Assembly (NCBI RefSeq): GCF_963667135.1
Contig: NZ_OY762974.1
Location: 3,795,054 to 3,859,053, forward strand
From: an uncultured Macellibacteroides sp.
GTDB taxonomy: Bacteria; Bacteroidota; Bacteroidia; Bacteroidales; Tannerellaceae
Length of the DNA: 64,000 nucleotides
Direction of reading: 5' to 3'
The translations under genes were made by a program, and so were the position numbers. This document shows, in pieces, positions 33,929-43,740 of this stretch; the stretch's first letter is position 1, and each line of letters starts with the position of its first letter. The notes under the pieces are model-generated. The model saw only the letters and a list, made by a program, of their open reading frames with translations. It was not told where the DNA came from and did no database searches.

Positions 33929-36601
33929 GTGAAACAAATATATCGATTCATACTTCCGTTTCTTGTTTTCTGTTCTGCATGCATATCATTCTATAGCTGT
34001 AAATCAGAAGATAAAAAAGCATCATATAATATACTTGTTATCAATTCGTTTAGCAAAGAATATCCCTGGATGCAGAAGATAGAAAAGGGAATTACAGATG
34101 CATTTGATGACAACAATACGGATGTTTCTGTCTCTTCATACGAACTGGATACTAAATTTACAAGTCTTTCCTCTCAAAAGAATAATCTAAATAATCTACT
34201 CGACAGCCTGTCAGAAAACCCGCCCGATCTGATTATTACTACTTACGATGAAGCTATTTATTCGTTGCTGGATACCGAACATAAACTAACACACTCCACA
34301 CCTATCGTTTTTACGGGAGTACGCTACCTAAACTATGAATTTCTTAATAAGCATAACCATAAGAACGTAACTGGAACAACAAACCATCCCGATTTTGTAA
34401 AGTGTTATAAACTGGCACAACAATTATTGGGGAAAATCCATGAAATACAAATCATCGGGGAAGAATCTTATGCAGGGAAATCAGCCATTGAAGACGCAAA
34501 AAAACAGCTAAAGAAAATTCCAAAAGCAGTTTTCAGAGATAACACTTCGAATATTGGAACAAGTGCCAAAGACGATGTTATTGATTCTGCAAAGAAAGAT
34601 TCGGTATATATTGTCATTAAAAACATTGACAAACTAAATGGTTTGCAGCTGATGGAAAGTATGACCTATCACCCGAACAGGTTTTGTATTATGGCAAAAT
34701 GGAATTATGCTTATTCGGATCTTCCATTGATGGGGACAGCCCCTTTTCTAATGGTATGCAATGAGGGGTTTGGAACTATTGGAGGATATATGACACGAGG
34801 TTACGATAATGGATACGCGGCAGCAACCATAGCATCACATATATTAACCGGTACTTCTGTGTCATCAATTCCTATTCAAAACAGTAAACAAAAACCTGTA
34901 TTCGACTGGGTTCAATTAAAAAGATGGAATATTCCGCTTGAAAAATTACCTGCCGACAGTGAAGTATTAAATATGCCTTTGACTGTACGGTATAAAGAGC
35001 TATTTATTTTTATAATTGTATTTTCCTGTATATTTCTTATTTCATTGATCGCATGGTTGGTTTACATCTTAAAAAAAGAGCGAAAGCAAAAAAAACTTGC
35101 CCAAAATCTATTATTGAATAAACGGGAAGAATTGGATGTTACCATGAAATCCATTCGCGAATCCGTTATCTCCATCGACAAGAATCACAGGATTTTTGCG
35201 ATAAATAATGCAGCGATGGAAAGCCTGAAACTTAATAAGGAAATGCAGGAATATATTGGTGCGGACATTTTATCTGTTTTCAATATTACTTTGCTTAATA
35301 ATAATGATTATTTGAAAGATATTTTTCAATCAATGACTAAATCCGGTCATACAATTGCATTTGAAAAAGGAGCTGCTGTTGTGACTTCGGACAATCTTTC
35401 TTTTCTAATTGCAGGCAGTATTACTCCTCTGCAAACCAAAGAAATAGATTCTGGCTGGGTTATTACATTTAATAATGTTACCAGTGAGTTTATTAAAAAA
35501 GAGTTACATACATTGGCGATGGGCGAAGGAAACGTGTATGCCTGGAGATATAATGGTAAAAAAGAAGTATATGTATTTGAAGAGGTTTTCTTCAGAGAAA
35601 CCGGCTTTTACGACAAAGGCAACCACTGCATTCATCTTGAAAACTTTGAAAGATTAATCCATCCCGAAGATTTTGACGCATGGAATAAACAATTAAAAGA
35701 AGTAGTTGACAGGAAAAAAGATAAAGTAACGATACAAGTCAGATTCAATGTTAACGGAAATTATGAGTGGTGGAGTTATACTGTTACCTCCATTAACAAC
35801 TCTACTCTCACAAATTCGTTTACTCTTTTTGGCTTATGCATGAGTATTCAAAGCTTCAAAGACACAGAAGAAAGTCTTCGGATAGCCCGTGATAAAGCAG
35901 AAGAATCGGATAAGCTTAAAAGTATTTTCCTTTCAAATATGAGTCATGAAATACGTACGCCGCTTAATTCGATTGTAGGTTTTTCTAATTTGCTTACGGC
36001 CGACGATAATTTTTCGCCGGAAGAGAAAAGCATATTTGTCTCCACCATAAATGAGAAATGCGACTTACTGCTCAATCTTATCAACGATATCCTTGATTTA
36101 TCCAGAATAGAGAGCGGTTTGCCTTTTAATCCTGAAAAATGTGATGTCAATCTAATCATTGAAGAACTGATATCTTCAGAAAAGTGCAATTTAAAACCAA
36201 CCGTTAAATTAATAAAGGACCTCCCATCCAAGCCGATATATATTCAAGCCGATATTATACGTTTACGCCAGATTATCCATCATTTGCTAAGTAATTCCAT
36301 TAAATTCACAACCGAGGGATACATCGAAATCGGATGTAGAATTGAAAATAACGCAGAATTGATCATCTACGTAAAAGATACAGGGATGGGTATTTCTCAA
36401 ACAGAAATAGTAAAGATTTTCGACCGGTTTTATAAATCGGATAACTTCTCCCAAGGTGGCGGACTTGGGCTTTCAATCAGTAAGGTTATTGTAGAACGTA
36501 TGGGTGGAAATATTAAAGTAGAATCAAATATTGGTGAAGGATCATGTTTTACAATTTCTTTGCCATACAACAAAAGTGAAGATGAATTAATCAATCAATG
36601 A
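33929..36601 (+). CDS. sensor histidine kinase with an ABC-substrate-binding-like periplasmic domain
   Basis: An 890-aa membrane kinase started at GTG (VKQ-type start, read as Met). The N-terminus is a signal with a Cys-ending motif (SFYSC). Residues about 30-340 look like an ABC_sub_bind periplasmic domain (NILVINSFSKEYPWMQKI, PDLIITTYDEAIYSLL). A membrane helix follows at about 357-380, then a PAS-like and a second PAS-type region (about 400-640), HisKA with phospho-His673 (MSHEIRTPLNS) and a complete HATPase (SNSIKF, DTGMG, GGGLGLS). There is no receiver domain. The next gene is a paralogue that has one; the two overlap by four bases. The ligand is unknown. Confidence 0.9.
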   Translation: MKQIYRFILPFLVFCSACISFYSCKSEDKKASYNILVINSFSKEYPWMQKIEKGITDAFDDNNTDVSVSSYELDTKFTSLSSQKNNLNNLLDSLSENPPDLIITTYDEAIYSLLDTEHKLTHSTPIVFTGVRYLNYEFLNKHNHKNVTGTTNHPDFVKCYKLAQQLLGKIHEIQIIGEESYAGKSAIEDAKKQLKKIPKAVFRDNTSNIGTSAKDDVIDSAKKDSVYIVIKNIDKLNGLQLMESMTYHPNRFCIMAKWNYAYSDLPLMGTAPFLMVCNEGFGTIGGYMTRGYDNGYAAATIASHILTGTSVSSIPIQNSKQKPVFDWVQLKRWNIPLEKLPADSEVLNMPLTVRYKELFIFIIVFSCIFLISLIAWLVYILKKERKQKKLAQNLLLNKREELDVTMKSIRESVISIDKNHRIFAINNAAMESLKLNKEMQEYIGADILSVFNITLLNNNDYLKDIFQSMTKSGHTIAFEKGAAVVTSDNLSFLIAGSITPLQTKEIDSGWVITFNNVTSEFIKKELHTLAMGEGNVYAWRYNGKKEVYVFEEVFFRETGFYDKGNHCIHLENFERLIHPEDFDAWNKQLKEVVDRKKDKVTIQVRFNVNGNYEWWSYTVTSINNSTLTNSFTLFGLCMSIQSFKDTEESLRIARDKAEESDKLKSIFLSNMSHEIRTPLNSIVGFSNLLTADDNFSPEEKSIFVSTINEKCDLLLNLINDILDLSRIESGLPFNPEKCDVNLIIEELISSEKCNLKPTVKLIKDLPSKPIYIQADIIRLRQIIHHLLSNSIKFTTEGYIEIGCRIENNAELIIYVKDTGMGISQTEIVKIFDRFYKSDNFSQGGGLGLSISKVIVERMGGNIKVESNIGEGSCFTISLPYNKSEDELINQ

Positions 36602-39600
36602 GAATATTACAAAGTAAATATAAAATTTCGCAGTTCTTTCCAGGCTGCTTGCTTCTCATCTTTCTCTTTACGGGTTTATCCTGTAGAAACATAGAAAAAG
36701 ACGAGCAAGCATATCATATATTACTAATCCACTCATACAGTAAAGGTCCGGTCTGGCAGGATGAACTTACCGAAGGTATCACTAACTATTTCAGTGAGAA
36801 TTCGATTAACGTTTCATTCGACACTTATTATATGAATACTGATTTTGTATCTAACGCTGAAAACATACAGAGAATAACCGGACTTCTTTCGCGCTACGAG
36901 CAAAATCCACCTGATCTTATCATTACATTCAATAATCAGGCTACCTATTCGCTTTTATCGTCAAAACACCCCCTGGCCTACAGCGTCCCAGTGCTTTTCA
37001 GCGGAGTCTCACACTACTTAAAGGAAATTGTTTCAAAGCACACTAATGCTACAGGTTTTACTTCCAAACCAGACTTTTTGAAGGTATACAAACTAGCCGG
37101 AAGTTTGCTTAAAAAAGACAAAACACTTACATTGGCGGTAGACGGAACCCCTGCCGGATTACGAATGCTTAATACATTTGTTGACCAGATGAAAGGGTCA
37201 AGAGACTCTGTAAATATAGAATATTACAATCTGTATGAAGCAAATATTAAAGATATTATGGTTTGGAAAACGTATTATTCCCAAAATGCATATGTTGTAA
37301 TGCCCAAATGGAATAGCTTTTATTCAAATCTGGCACGCGAAACCGATTCTCCCTTCTTTTTAGTCAACAACCAGGGATTTGGAGATGGAAGCATTGGTGG
37401 ATATATGGTTCCTTTGAATAAAGAAGCCATAATAACTGCAAAAAAGGCGATAGAAGTTCTAAAGGGAAAAGCAATAAAGGATATCCCCGTTACAGCCCTC
37501 GAACAGGTGCCTGTTTTCGACTGGAGAGAGCTCCAACGATGGAATCTCGATCTTAATTTGCTTCCTCCAAATACTTTGATAGCCCATATGCCCTTTTACG
37601 TGAGATACAAAGTACCATTGCAAACCGGAGGAAGTATATTGGTTATATTCATCATTGTTGTTTTAATTCAGCTCACTCTTTTATATAAAGACGAGTCAAA
37701 ACAGAAAAAAGAGACACTCGACAATCTATTAAAACAAGGAAAAGAGCTTGAATTAACACTAAAATCAATTCCTGAAGGAGTTATTTCCTTAGATCTTGCA
37801 AACAACATTCTTACCATAAACAAATCAGCATTATCCTTTTTAGGAATAAATGGAGATTCGAATTCTTATATTGGGACAAATCTGTCTTCATTTATGGACA
37901 TTCAATTACCAGGCAACAACATGTACCTGCATGAGATGATTCTTTCAACCAAAGGAAAGGATCGAAATACCACCTTCGATGAATCAGCCTTTATAGTATC
38001 ACCAAGCAAAAAAGACTTCCCTATTAAAGGAGATATAGCAGGAATATACCGTGATGGAATAGCCTATGGAACTGTTATTACTTTCATTGATATATCCAAC
38101 GAACTAATTCTTAACGAACTAATGCGAATTGCGATGAGCAGCGGGCATATATTTCCCTTTTATGTACACAATGATTTGGAAAAAATACATTGTGATGCTT
38201 CCTTTTTTAGTTACTACGGCATTCAAAATGACGAAAATAATTTTCTCTCGAACGAGTATTTAAAGCAATTGATTCACCCGGACGATTTACAGTCGTTTGT
38301 AGAAACCTATCATCAAAATATAAATAGTAATACAAGAAAATTCTCGTTAAGAACTCGTTTGAATTTGAAAGAGAAAGGTTATAACTGGTTTGAATTCAGG
38401 CTATCCTCCCTATTCGATCCCCTTTCATACTTAAAGAAATACTATTTTGGTATAACAATGGATATTCAGCCATTTAAGCAGATAGAAGAAGAGCTTGTAG
38501 CGGCGCGAGAGAAAGCAGAACAATCAGATAAGCTCAAAAGTGCCTTCCTTGCCAATATGAGTCACGAAATACGCACACCACTTAACGCTATTGTCGGATT
38601 TTCCAACCTGCTTACCAGTGAGGATGCGTATGAAACTGAAGATCGTCAGATGTTTATCGATGCCATCAATAACAACTGTCGTGTACTTTTGGCTCTAATT
38701 ACTGACATTCTGGATCTGGCGCGTATTGAAAGCGGCTTAATGCTGTTCAAAGACAGAAAATGCGATGTAAACGAGCTTATCGACCAGATCATAAATACGC
38801 AACAAGTGATTATCCCTTCTAGTCTTAAGCTAATAAAGGAAGTTCCAAAAGAAACAATTACAATACAGACAGACTGTATCCGTCTGAATCAGGTATTGAC
38901 CAACCTGGTAAACAATGCGGTCAAATTTACCTCCGAAGGGTACGTCAAAGTAGGCTATACAGTAGAAAATGAAAATTATCTGAACTTTTATATAGAAGAC
39001 ACAGGACGAGGAATTGCAGAAGAAGATATTCAAAATGTATTTGGACGTTTCTATAAAAAAAATGAGTTTACACAAGGAGTAGGATTAGGTTTATCTATTT
39101 GCAAAGTCATTGTAGACCGTTTTCGAGGCACCATCAATGTTAAGTCAAAGGTAGGCGTTGGCACCCGTTTCGATGTTCGTATACCTTATAAATTGGCTCC
39201 TTATATAAACGCAGATATTATATCAATTAACAGTCAAACAGAGGATATGGAACATACAAGCACCATTTTGCACGATAAAAAAGCAAACAGACCAACAATT
39301 CTTGTTGCAGAAGACGAAGACAGCAATTACCTCCTTGTAAAAGCAATTCTTAATAAAGAATATAACCTGCTGTGGGCTAAAAACGGAAGAGAAGCCGTCT
39401 CTATATTCGAAAAACAAGATATCGACCTGATTCTGATGGATATCAAAATGCCAATTATGACGGGAATTGAGGCCCTCACTGAAATACGTCAGGAATCCAA
39501 AAGCATTCCGGTTGTAATGCTCTCCGCCTATGTGTTCGACTCGGATATAGAAATTGCCCGACGTGCCGGAGCTTCCGATTATCTGTCCAAGCCAGTTAGC

Positions 39601-39642
39601 GTTAAACAGCTTAAAGATACATTAAACAAATATCTCTCCTAA
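36598..39642 (+). CDS. hybrid histidine kinase with ABC-substrate-binding-like sensor and receiver
   Basis: A 1014-aa paralogue of the preceding kinase. Order: signal and Cys (LFTGLSC), ABC_sub_bind-like periplasmic domain (about residues 40-330), membrane helix (about 345-363), PAS regions, HisKA with His656, HATPase (NNAVKF, DTGRG, GVGLGLS) and a C-terminal receiver with phospho-acceptor Asp948 (ILMDIKMP) and Lys in SKPVS. There is no DNA-binding output domain. The pair may work as a phosphorelay in which the first kinase also uses this receiver; that is inference. The stop lies eight bases from the convergent phosphoethanolamine transferase gene, with no obvious terminator between. Confidence 0.92.
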   Translation: MRILQSKYKISQFFPGCLLLIFLFTGLSCRNIEKDEQAYHILLIHSYSKGPVWQDELTEGITNYFSENSINVSFDTYYMNTDFVSNAENIQRITGLLSRYEQNPPDLIITFNNQATYSLLSSKHPLAYSVPVLFSGVSHYLKEIVSKHTNATGFTSKPDFLKVYKLAGSLLKKDKTLTLAVDGTPAGLRMLNTFVDQMKGSRDSVNIEYYNLYEANIKDIMVWKTYYSQNAYVVMPKWNSFYSNLARETDSPFFLVNNQGFGDGSIGGYMVPLNKEAIITAKKAIEVLKGKAIKDIPVTALEQVPVFDWRELQRWNLDLNLLPPNTLIAHMPFYVRYKVPLQTGGSILVIFIIVVLIQLTLLYKDESKQKKETLDNLLKQGKELELTLKSIPEGVISLDLANNILTINKSALSFLGINGDSNSYIGTNLSSFMDIQLPGNNMYLHEMILSTKGKDRNTTFDESAFIVSPSKKDFPIKGDIAGIYRDGIAYGTVITFIDISNELILNELMRIAMSSGHIFPFYVHNDLEKIHCDASFFSYYGIQNDENNFLSNEYLKQLIHPDDLQSFVETYHQNINSNTRKFSLRTRLNLKEKGYNWFEFRLSSLFDPLSYLKKYYFGITMDIQPFKQIEEELVAAREKAEQSDKLKSAFLANMSHEIRTPLNAIVGFSNLLTSEDAYETEDRQMFIDAINNNCRVLLALITDILDLARIESGLMLFKDRKCDVNELIDQIINTQQVIIPSSLKLIKEVPKETITIQTDCIRLNQVLTNLVNNAVKFTSEGYVKVGYTVENENYLNFYIEDTGRGIAEEDIQNVFGRFYKKNEFTQGVGLGLSICKVIVDRFRGTINVKSKVGVGTRFDVRIPYKLAPYINADIISINSQTEDMEHTSTILHDKKANRPTILVAEDEDSNYLLVKAILNKEYNLLWAKNGREAVSIFEKQDIDLILMDIKMPIMTGIEALTEIRQESKSIPVVMLSAYVFDSDIEIARRAGASDYLSKPVSVKQLKDTLNKYLS

Positions 39643-39649
39643 AATACGG

Positions 39650-41365
39650 CTATCGTTGGCCATAGGTGATATGCCATTTATCAAGCATCTTAAAATCGGC
39701 CTCCTTTAAGCCAATCTTCCAAAAAGGAACAGGATTATCGTGATCGCCAAGATACATCCGGTCACGCACAAGAAATTCAGGACTGGTAAGCATAAGAGTT
39801 GCATCAGCAACAGGAGTAATTACCCCACCCAGATCAAGAACCGTATGAAACACGCTATTCGTACTTACAGGCGTAGCCTTATGGTTTAAGGCAGCCTGGT
39901 ATTTATTCGGCCAGGTAGCCCGGTAAGCGTCAGAAAACCAAATGATACAGGGAATATGTAACTGATAATAAGTTGGGATAGGCGATGCATGCAAATACCT
40001 TGCACGATTATCATCAAAAATATCCTCGCCATGATCGGAAAGATACATCATTGAAGAACAATCACCGGTTTTAGCCAACAAATCAGTCAGTTCCGAAAGA
40101 ACATAATCAGTATAGCAGATCGTATTATCATAGGCATTTCTAAGCTGCTTTTTATAAGCAGCACGGATACCCGCCACTTTATCAGGCTTGTAAATAGAAA
40201 ACTCTTTCGGATATCGTTCGTGGTAATTAAAATGAGAACCATACGTATGCAGTACAATAAACAAATCGCCCTTGGTCTCTTTCACGGCCTTTTCCACATA
40301 AGGAATAACAGCTCCATCGTGCAGTGAAGTTAGGTAAGTCCCTGTCTTAAATGCACTAAGATCTATAAACTCGTCGGCTTCCCTGTAAAAGGACCCAATC
40401 ATAGACGTTGTAAGCTTCTGATTCGCAATAACCACCGTCTTATACCCAGCCTCTTTGAAAGCAGTTACGATACTTTTCTGTTTATAAATAACCTCATAAT
40501 TTTCGGCAGATGCAGCCGAAAGAATAATTGGCACACTCTTATGCGTATTGTTAGACTGGGTAATTACATTCGTAAAATGCACCAATCCATCCAGTTTTTC
40601 AAGTCTGGGCGTAGTACTACGTTCATATCCGTACAAACTCCATTCCATGGCCCGTGAAGTTTCACCAACCACCAGTACAACAATCTCTCGTTTATTTGCT
40701 TTCTCATCCTTACGGGCATGAAACGAAAAATCAGCAGAGGTTTCGTGATACTTGCTGTTTTTCTCTGCCTTTCCTATGGCAAAGTAAAGATTATATAGTG
40801 CATTAGCAGGATAAACATCGTTCTCGAAAGAGATCTGGTGATTCTCCAGTGGAGTCATTCCAAATGAAATTCCCCCCATAACAAAGATTCCTGAAGCGAT
40901 CAATGCCCATTTCTTACGAAATGATAAAGTGAGCTTATCTCTTAATCTTACCGAACGATACGCCAGATACAAAGTCGGTATTGTATAGAAAAAGAGAACA
41001 CTCAGAATAACAATAAATATGTTACCAATCAGCTCACTTGCTTCAGAAGCATTTGAACTGGTAAGATTAAGAAACATGTCGACAGCTACAACCGATTCAC
41101 CAAAAAGATAAAGCAATATCAGCTGCCCACCGTCCAGAATAAATTTGGGTAACAGAATCCAAACCATGATCCCCGGTTTGCGAAATATCAACAACAGCCA
41201 CATTACAAATGCAAGAGGCATTAAAATCGCGGCCAAACCTATTGATACAGGCAAAGGTTCAGTTACAAAAAACACAAAATTAGGAACAACAAGTAACATC
41301 GAGAACAAAAAATAAAGATGTTCCTGTTTTGCTATCCAACGCACTATTTTAGAAAAATGGGCCAT
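39650..41365 (-). CDS. phosphoethanolamine transferase (EptA-like sulfatase fold)
   Basis: A 571-aa enzyme with five N-terminal membrane helices (to about residue 175) and a periplasmic sulfatase-type domain. Metal and catalytic residues are Glu235 (VVGETSRAMEWSLYGYERS), nucleophile Thr274 (NNTHKSVP) and the YLSDHGED motif. The family moves phosphoethanolamine from phosphatidylethanolamine to lipid A or core sugars, which can raise resistance to cationic peptides. Whether the target here is lipid A or another glycan is not decided by sequence. It follows a small unknown gene in the same direction. Confidence 0.9.
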   Translation of the reverse strand: MAHFSKIVRWIAKQEHLYFLFSMLLVVPNFVFFVTEPLPVSIGLAAILMPLAFVMWLLLIFRKPGIMVWILLPKFILDGGQLILLYLFGESVVAVDMFLNLTSSNASEASELIGNIFIVILSVLFFYTIPTLYLAYRSVRLRDKLTLSFRKKWALIASGIFVMGGISFGMTPLENHQISFENDVYPANALYNLYFAIGKAEKNSKYHETSADFSFHARKDEKANKREIVVLVVGETSRAMEWSLYGYERSTTPRLEKLDGLVHFTNVITQSNNTHKSVPIILSAASAENYEVIYKQKSIVTAFKEAGYKTVVIANQKLTTSMIGSFYREADEFIDLSAFKTGTYLTSLHDGAVIPYVEKAVKETKGDLFIVLHTYGSHFNYHERYPKEFSIYKPDKVAGIRAAYKKQLRNAYDNTICYTDYVLSELTDLLAKTGDCSSMMYLSDHGEDIFDDNRARYLHASPIPTYYQLHIPCIIWFSDAYRATWPNKYQAALNHKATPVSTNSVFHTVLDLGGVITPVADATLMLTSPEFLVRDRMYLGDHDNPVPFWKIGLKEADFKMLDKWHITYGQR

Positions 41366-41421
41366 TTATCGTTTGAATCTTACTAATCAAAAACACTCTC
41401 TCACTTAAATAACGAAATAAA

Positions 41422-41775
41422 TTACAAGACAGCTATCCTGTTTATCACATTTATAAACTCTTCATTGGATATATCCAGCGACTGCTCTCTGAAATTCACA
41501 TAATCTTCAAAATAATCGCTTGCAATATCGGCAACTATATCCGTTCCATCCAGTCCGAACGAATCCACCAGGTGCTCCATCTTTACACGTATACGGCGAA
41601 TAATCTCCAGACGCTCCTCATATCTGTCGGGCTTTTCCTGCCCGGTAACATGTTCGTTTCTTGCGATAAGATATACAACGGTATAAAACCGGTTTATATT
41701 GCCAAACATTGGTACAAACTGTTCTTGGGTATCAACAGGCAAAGCAGCCAAAAACTCCTGTGCTTTAGTAGTCAT
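41422..41775 (-). CDS. unrecognised small cytosolic protein
   Basis: A 117-aa protein, helical and acidic, with no signal, membrane segment or known motif. It reads like a single helical bundle (RYEERLEIIRRIRVKMEHLV). A TAnnTTTG promoter (minus strand TAGGTTTG at 41801-41808) lies just upstream. The phosphoethanolamine transferase gene starts 56 nt after its stop, so they may share a transcript. No function is proposed. Confidence 0.75.
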   Translation of the reverse strand: MTTKAQEFLAALPVDTQEQFVPMFGNINRFYTVVYLIARNEHVTGQEKPDRYEERLEIIRRIRVKMEHLVDSFGLDGTDIVADIASDYFEDYVNFREQSLDISNEEFINVINRIAVL

Positions 41776-41800
41776 CTTCTTTATTTTTCAAATTCGGACA

Positions 41801-41808
41801 CAAACCTA
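41801..41808 (-). promoter_or_regulatory. -7 promoter element for the 117-aa gene and phosphoethanolamine transferase
   Basis: The minus strand reads TAGGTTTG, 25 nt upstream of the ATG at 41775. Confidence 0.55.
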
Positions 41809-41925
41809 CGCAAAAAACTTCATTAAATAAACATGTATAAATGGGATTAAAGAATAAATCGTATATATCCATTGCAAAAATCCATAAGAAATTTCTAACT
41901 TTACCGTTTCAAAGAATTGGGAAGC

Positions 41926-42000
41926 ATGGATCAACACATCCAATTTATTGTACGCTTCGACTCAGGCGTCGAAGCTCTGGAAAGACAAAAAAAAGAATAA
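41926..42000 (+). CDS. 24-codon upstream ORF before recJ
   Basis: ATG at 41926 to TAA at 42000 would encode MDQHIQFIVRFDSGVEALER plus four residues. It ends six bases before the recJ ATG. The middle of the ORF holds a perfect 8-bp hairpin (GCTTCGAC at 41954-41961 with GTCGAAGC at 41968-41975). A weak -7-like TAACTTTA lies at about 41896-41903. It could be a leader peptide that couples translation to recJ, or just a chance frame. Confidence 0.4.
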   Translation: MDQHIQFIVRFDSGVEALERQKKE

Positions 42001-42006
42001 TATATA

Positions 42007-43731
42007 ATGACCAACAAATGGAATTTTCAAAAACCGACAGAAGAAGAGATAAGAACGAGGGACGAACTAGCTAAAAAACTAGGAATCAGTCCCGTTATCT
42101 GTCAGCTACTCGTTATGCGCGGCATAACAACGGAAGAAGAAGTAATAAAATTTTTTAAACCAAACATCGCAGACCTGCACGATCCGTTTTTAATGCCCGA
42201 CATGGACAAGGCTGTAAAACGGCTCAACAAGGCACTGGGTGAAAGAGAAAAAATATTGGTTTACGGCGATTATGATGTAGATGGTACAACAGCTGTTTCG
42301 CTGGTGTATAAGTTTTTACGCCCGTACACCTCCTTACTAGACTACTACATTCCCGATCGTTACGATGAAGGATACGGTATTTCTTATAAAGGAATAGACT
42401 ATGCGGCCGAAAACGATGTAAAGCTAATCATCTCCCTCGACTGTGGTATCAAGGCCATCGAAAAGATTGAGTATGCCAAAACAAAAGGAATCGATTTCAT
42501 TATCTGCGACCACCACATGCCCGACGATACCCTGCCGGATGCCGTGGCTGTACTTGATGCCAAACGTGTCGATTCTCAGTATCCGTACGAACACCTTTCG
42601 GGATGCGGCGTCGGATTCAAATTCATGCAGGCTTTTGCCCAAAGCAATAACTTTCCCTTTTCCGACCTGGAGAAGCTGCTTGATCTATGTGCTGTAAGCA
42701 TTGCCTCGGATATCGTACCTATTTCGGGCGAAAACCGCATTATGGCCTATTACGGACTGAAGCAGATAAACAGTAACCCTAGTTTGGGCCTTAAAGGTAT
42801 CATTGATATCTGTGGACTTGCAGGCAAAGAAATAACCATGTCGGATATTGTCTTTAAAATTGGTCCGCGTATCAACGCATCCGGACGTATGATGAATGGC
42901 AAGGAAGCGGTGGATCTTCTACTTGCCAAAGACAGCGAGAGTGCTCGCGAAAAAAGCGAAAACATCAACCAATATAACGACGAACGCCGCGAACTCGATA
43001 AAAAAATAACCGAAGAAGCTAATGCCATCATCGACGATATCGAGAACATGGAAGACCGCAAGGCCATTGTGGTGTTTAATCGCGGCTGGCATAAAGGGGT
43101 TATTGGCATTGTAGCTTCCCGTCTTACCGAAAAATATTACCGACCGGCCGTGGTTCTTACCAAATCGTCGGAACTTATAACAGGTTCGGCTCGTTCGGTT
43201 GCCGGATTCGATATTTACAAAGCAATTGAAAGTTGCCGCGACTTGCTCGAGAATTTCGGCGGACATACCTATGCTGCCGGTCTTTCACTGCGTGAAGAAA
43301 ATCTGGAAGCATTTACCAACCGCTTCTTACAACTGGCATCCGACGAAATCGATACCGATCAGATGGTTCCTCAGATTGATGTGGATGCGATCCTCGATTT
43401 TAAGGACATCAACGTAAAGTTCATGAACGACCTGAAGAAGATGAGCCCATTCGGACCGGATAACCAGAAACCCGTATTTTGCAGTCGCCGGGTAAAGGAT
43501 TATGGCACAAGCAAGCTTGTTGGAAAAGACCTCGAGCACATCAAGCTCGAGCTGATTGATGCCAATTCAAATAATCCCATCCACGGCATAGCATTCGGTA
43601 TGCACAAGCACAGCAAGCATATCAAAGGAATGAAACCTTTTAATATCTGCTATACGGTAGAAGAAAATACATACAACGGAAACACAACGTTACAGCTGAT
43701 GATCAAAGACATCAAGCCGGACGACATATGA
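42007..43731 (+). CDS. recJ: single-stranded-DNA-specific exonuclease RecJ
   Basis: A 574-aa 5'-3' exonuclease of the DHH family used in recombination and mismatch repair. The catalytic motifs are YGDYDVDGTTA, DCGIKA, CDHHMPDD and KIGPRINASGRM. The DHHA1 region has RSVAGFDIYKAIE and GGHTYAAGLSL, and an OB-fold follows. The length is normal. recQ begins nine bases after its stop, so the two recombination proteins are probably cotranscribed and act together in processing stalled forks or gaps. Confidence 0.97.
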   Translation: MTNKWNFQKPTEEEIRTRDELAKKLGISPVICQLLVMRGITTEEEVIKFFKPNIADLHDPFLMPDMDKAVKRLNKALGEREKILVYGDYDVDGTTAVSLVYKFLRPYTSLLDYYIPDRYDEGYGISYKGIDYAAENDVKLIISLDCGIKAIEKIEYAKTKGIDFIICDHHMPDDTLPDAVAVLDAKRVDSQYPYEHLSGCGVGFKFMQAFAQSNNFPFSDLEKLLDLCAVSIASDIVPISGENRIMAYYGLKQINSNPSLGLKGIIDICGLAGKEITMSDIVFKIGPRINASGRMMNGKEAVDLLLAKDSESAREKSENINQYNDERRELDKKITEEANAIIDDIENMEDRKAIVVFNRGWHKGVIGIVASRLTEKYYRPAVVLTKSSELITGSARSVAGFDIYKAIESCRDLLENFGGHTYAAGLSLREENLEAFTNRFLQLASDEIDTDQMVPQIDVDAILDFKDINVKFMNDLKKMSPFGPDNQKPVFCSRRVKDYGTSKLVGKDLEHIKLELIDANSNNPIHGIAFGMHKHSKHIKGMKPFNICYTVEENTYNGNTTLQLMIKDIKPDDI

Positions 43732-43740
43732 AGGAATGAG

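Noticed and set aside
41841-42074. 77-codon plus-strand frame overlapping the recJ start
   Set aside because: Out of frame with recJ and overlaps its coding region; the 24-codon ORF in another frame fits the spacing better.
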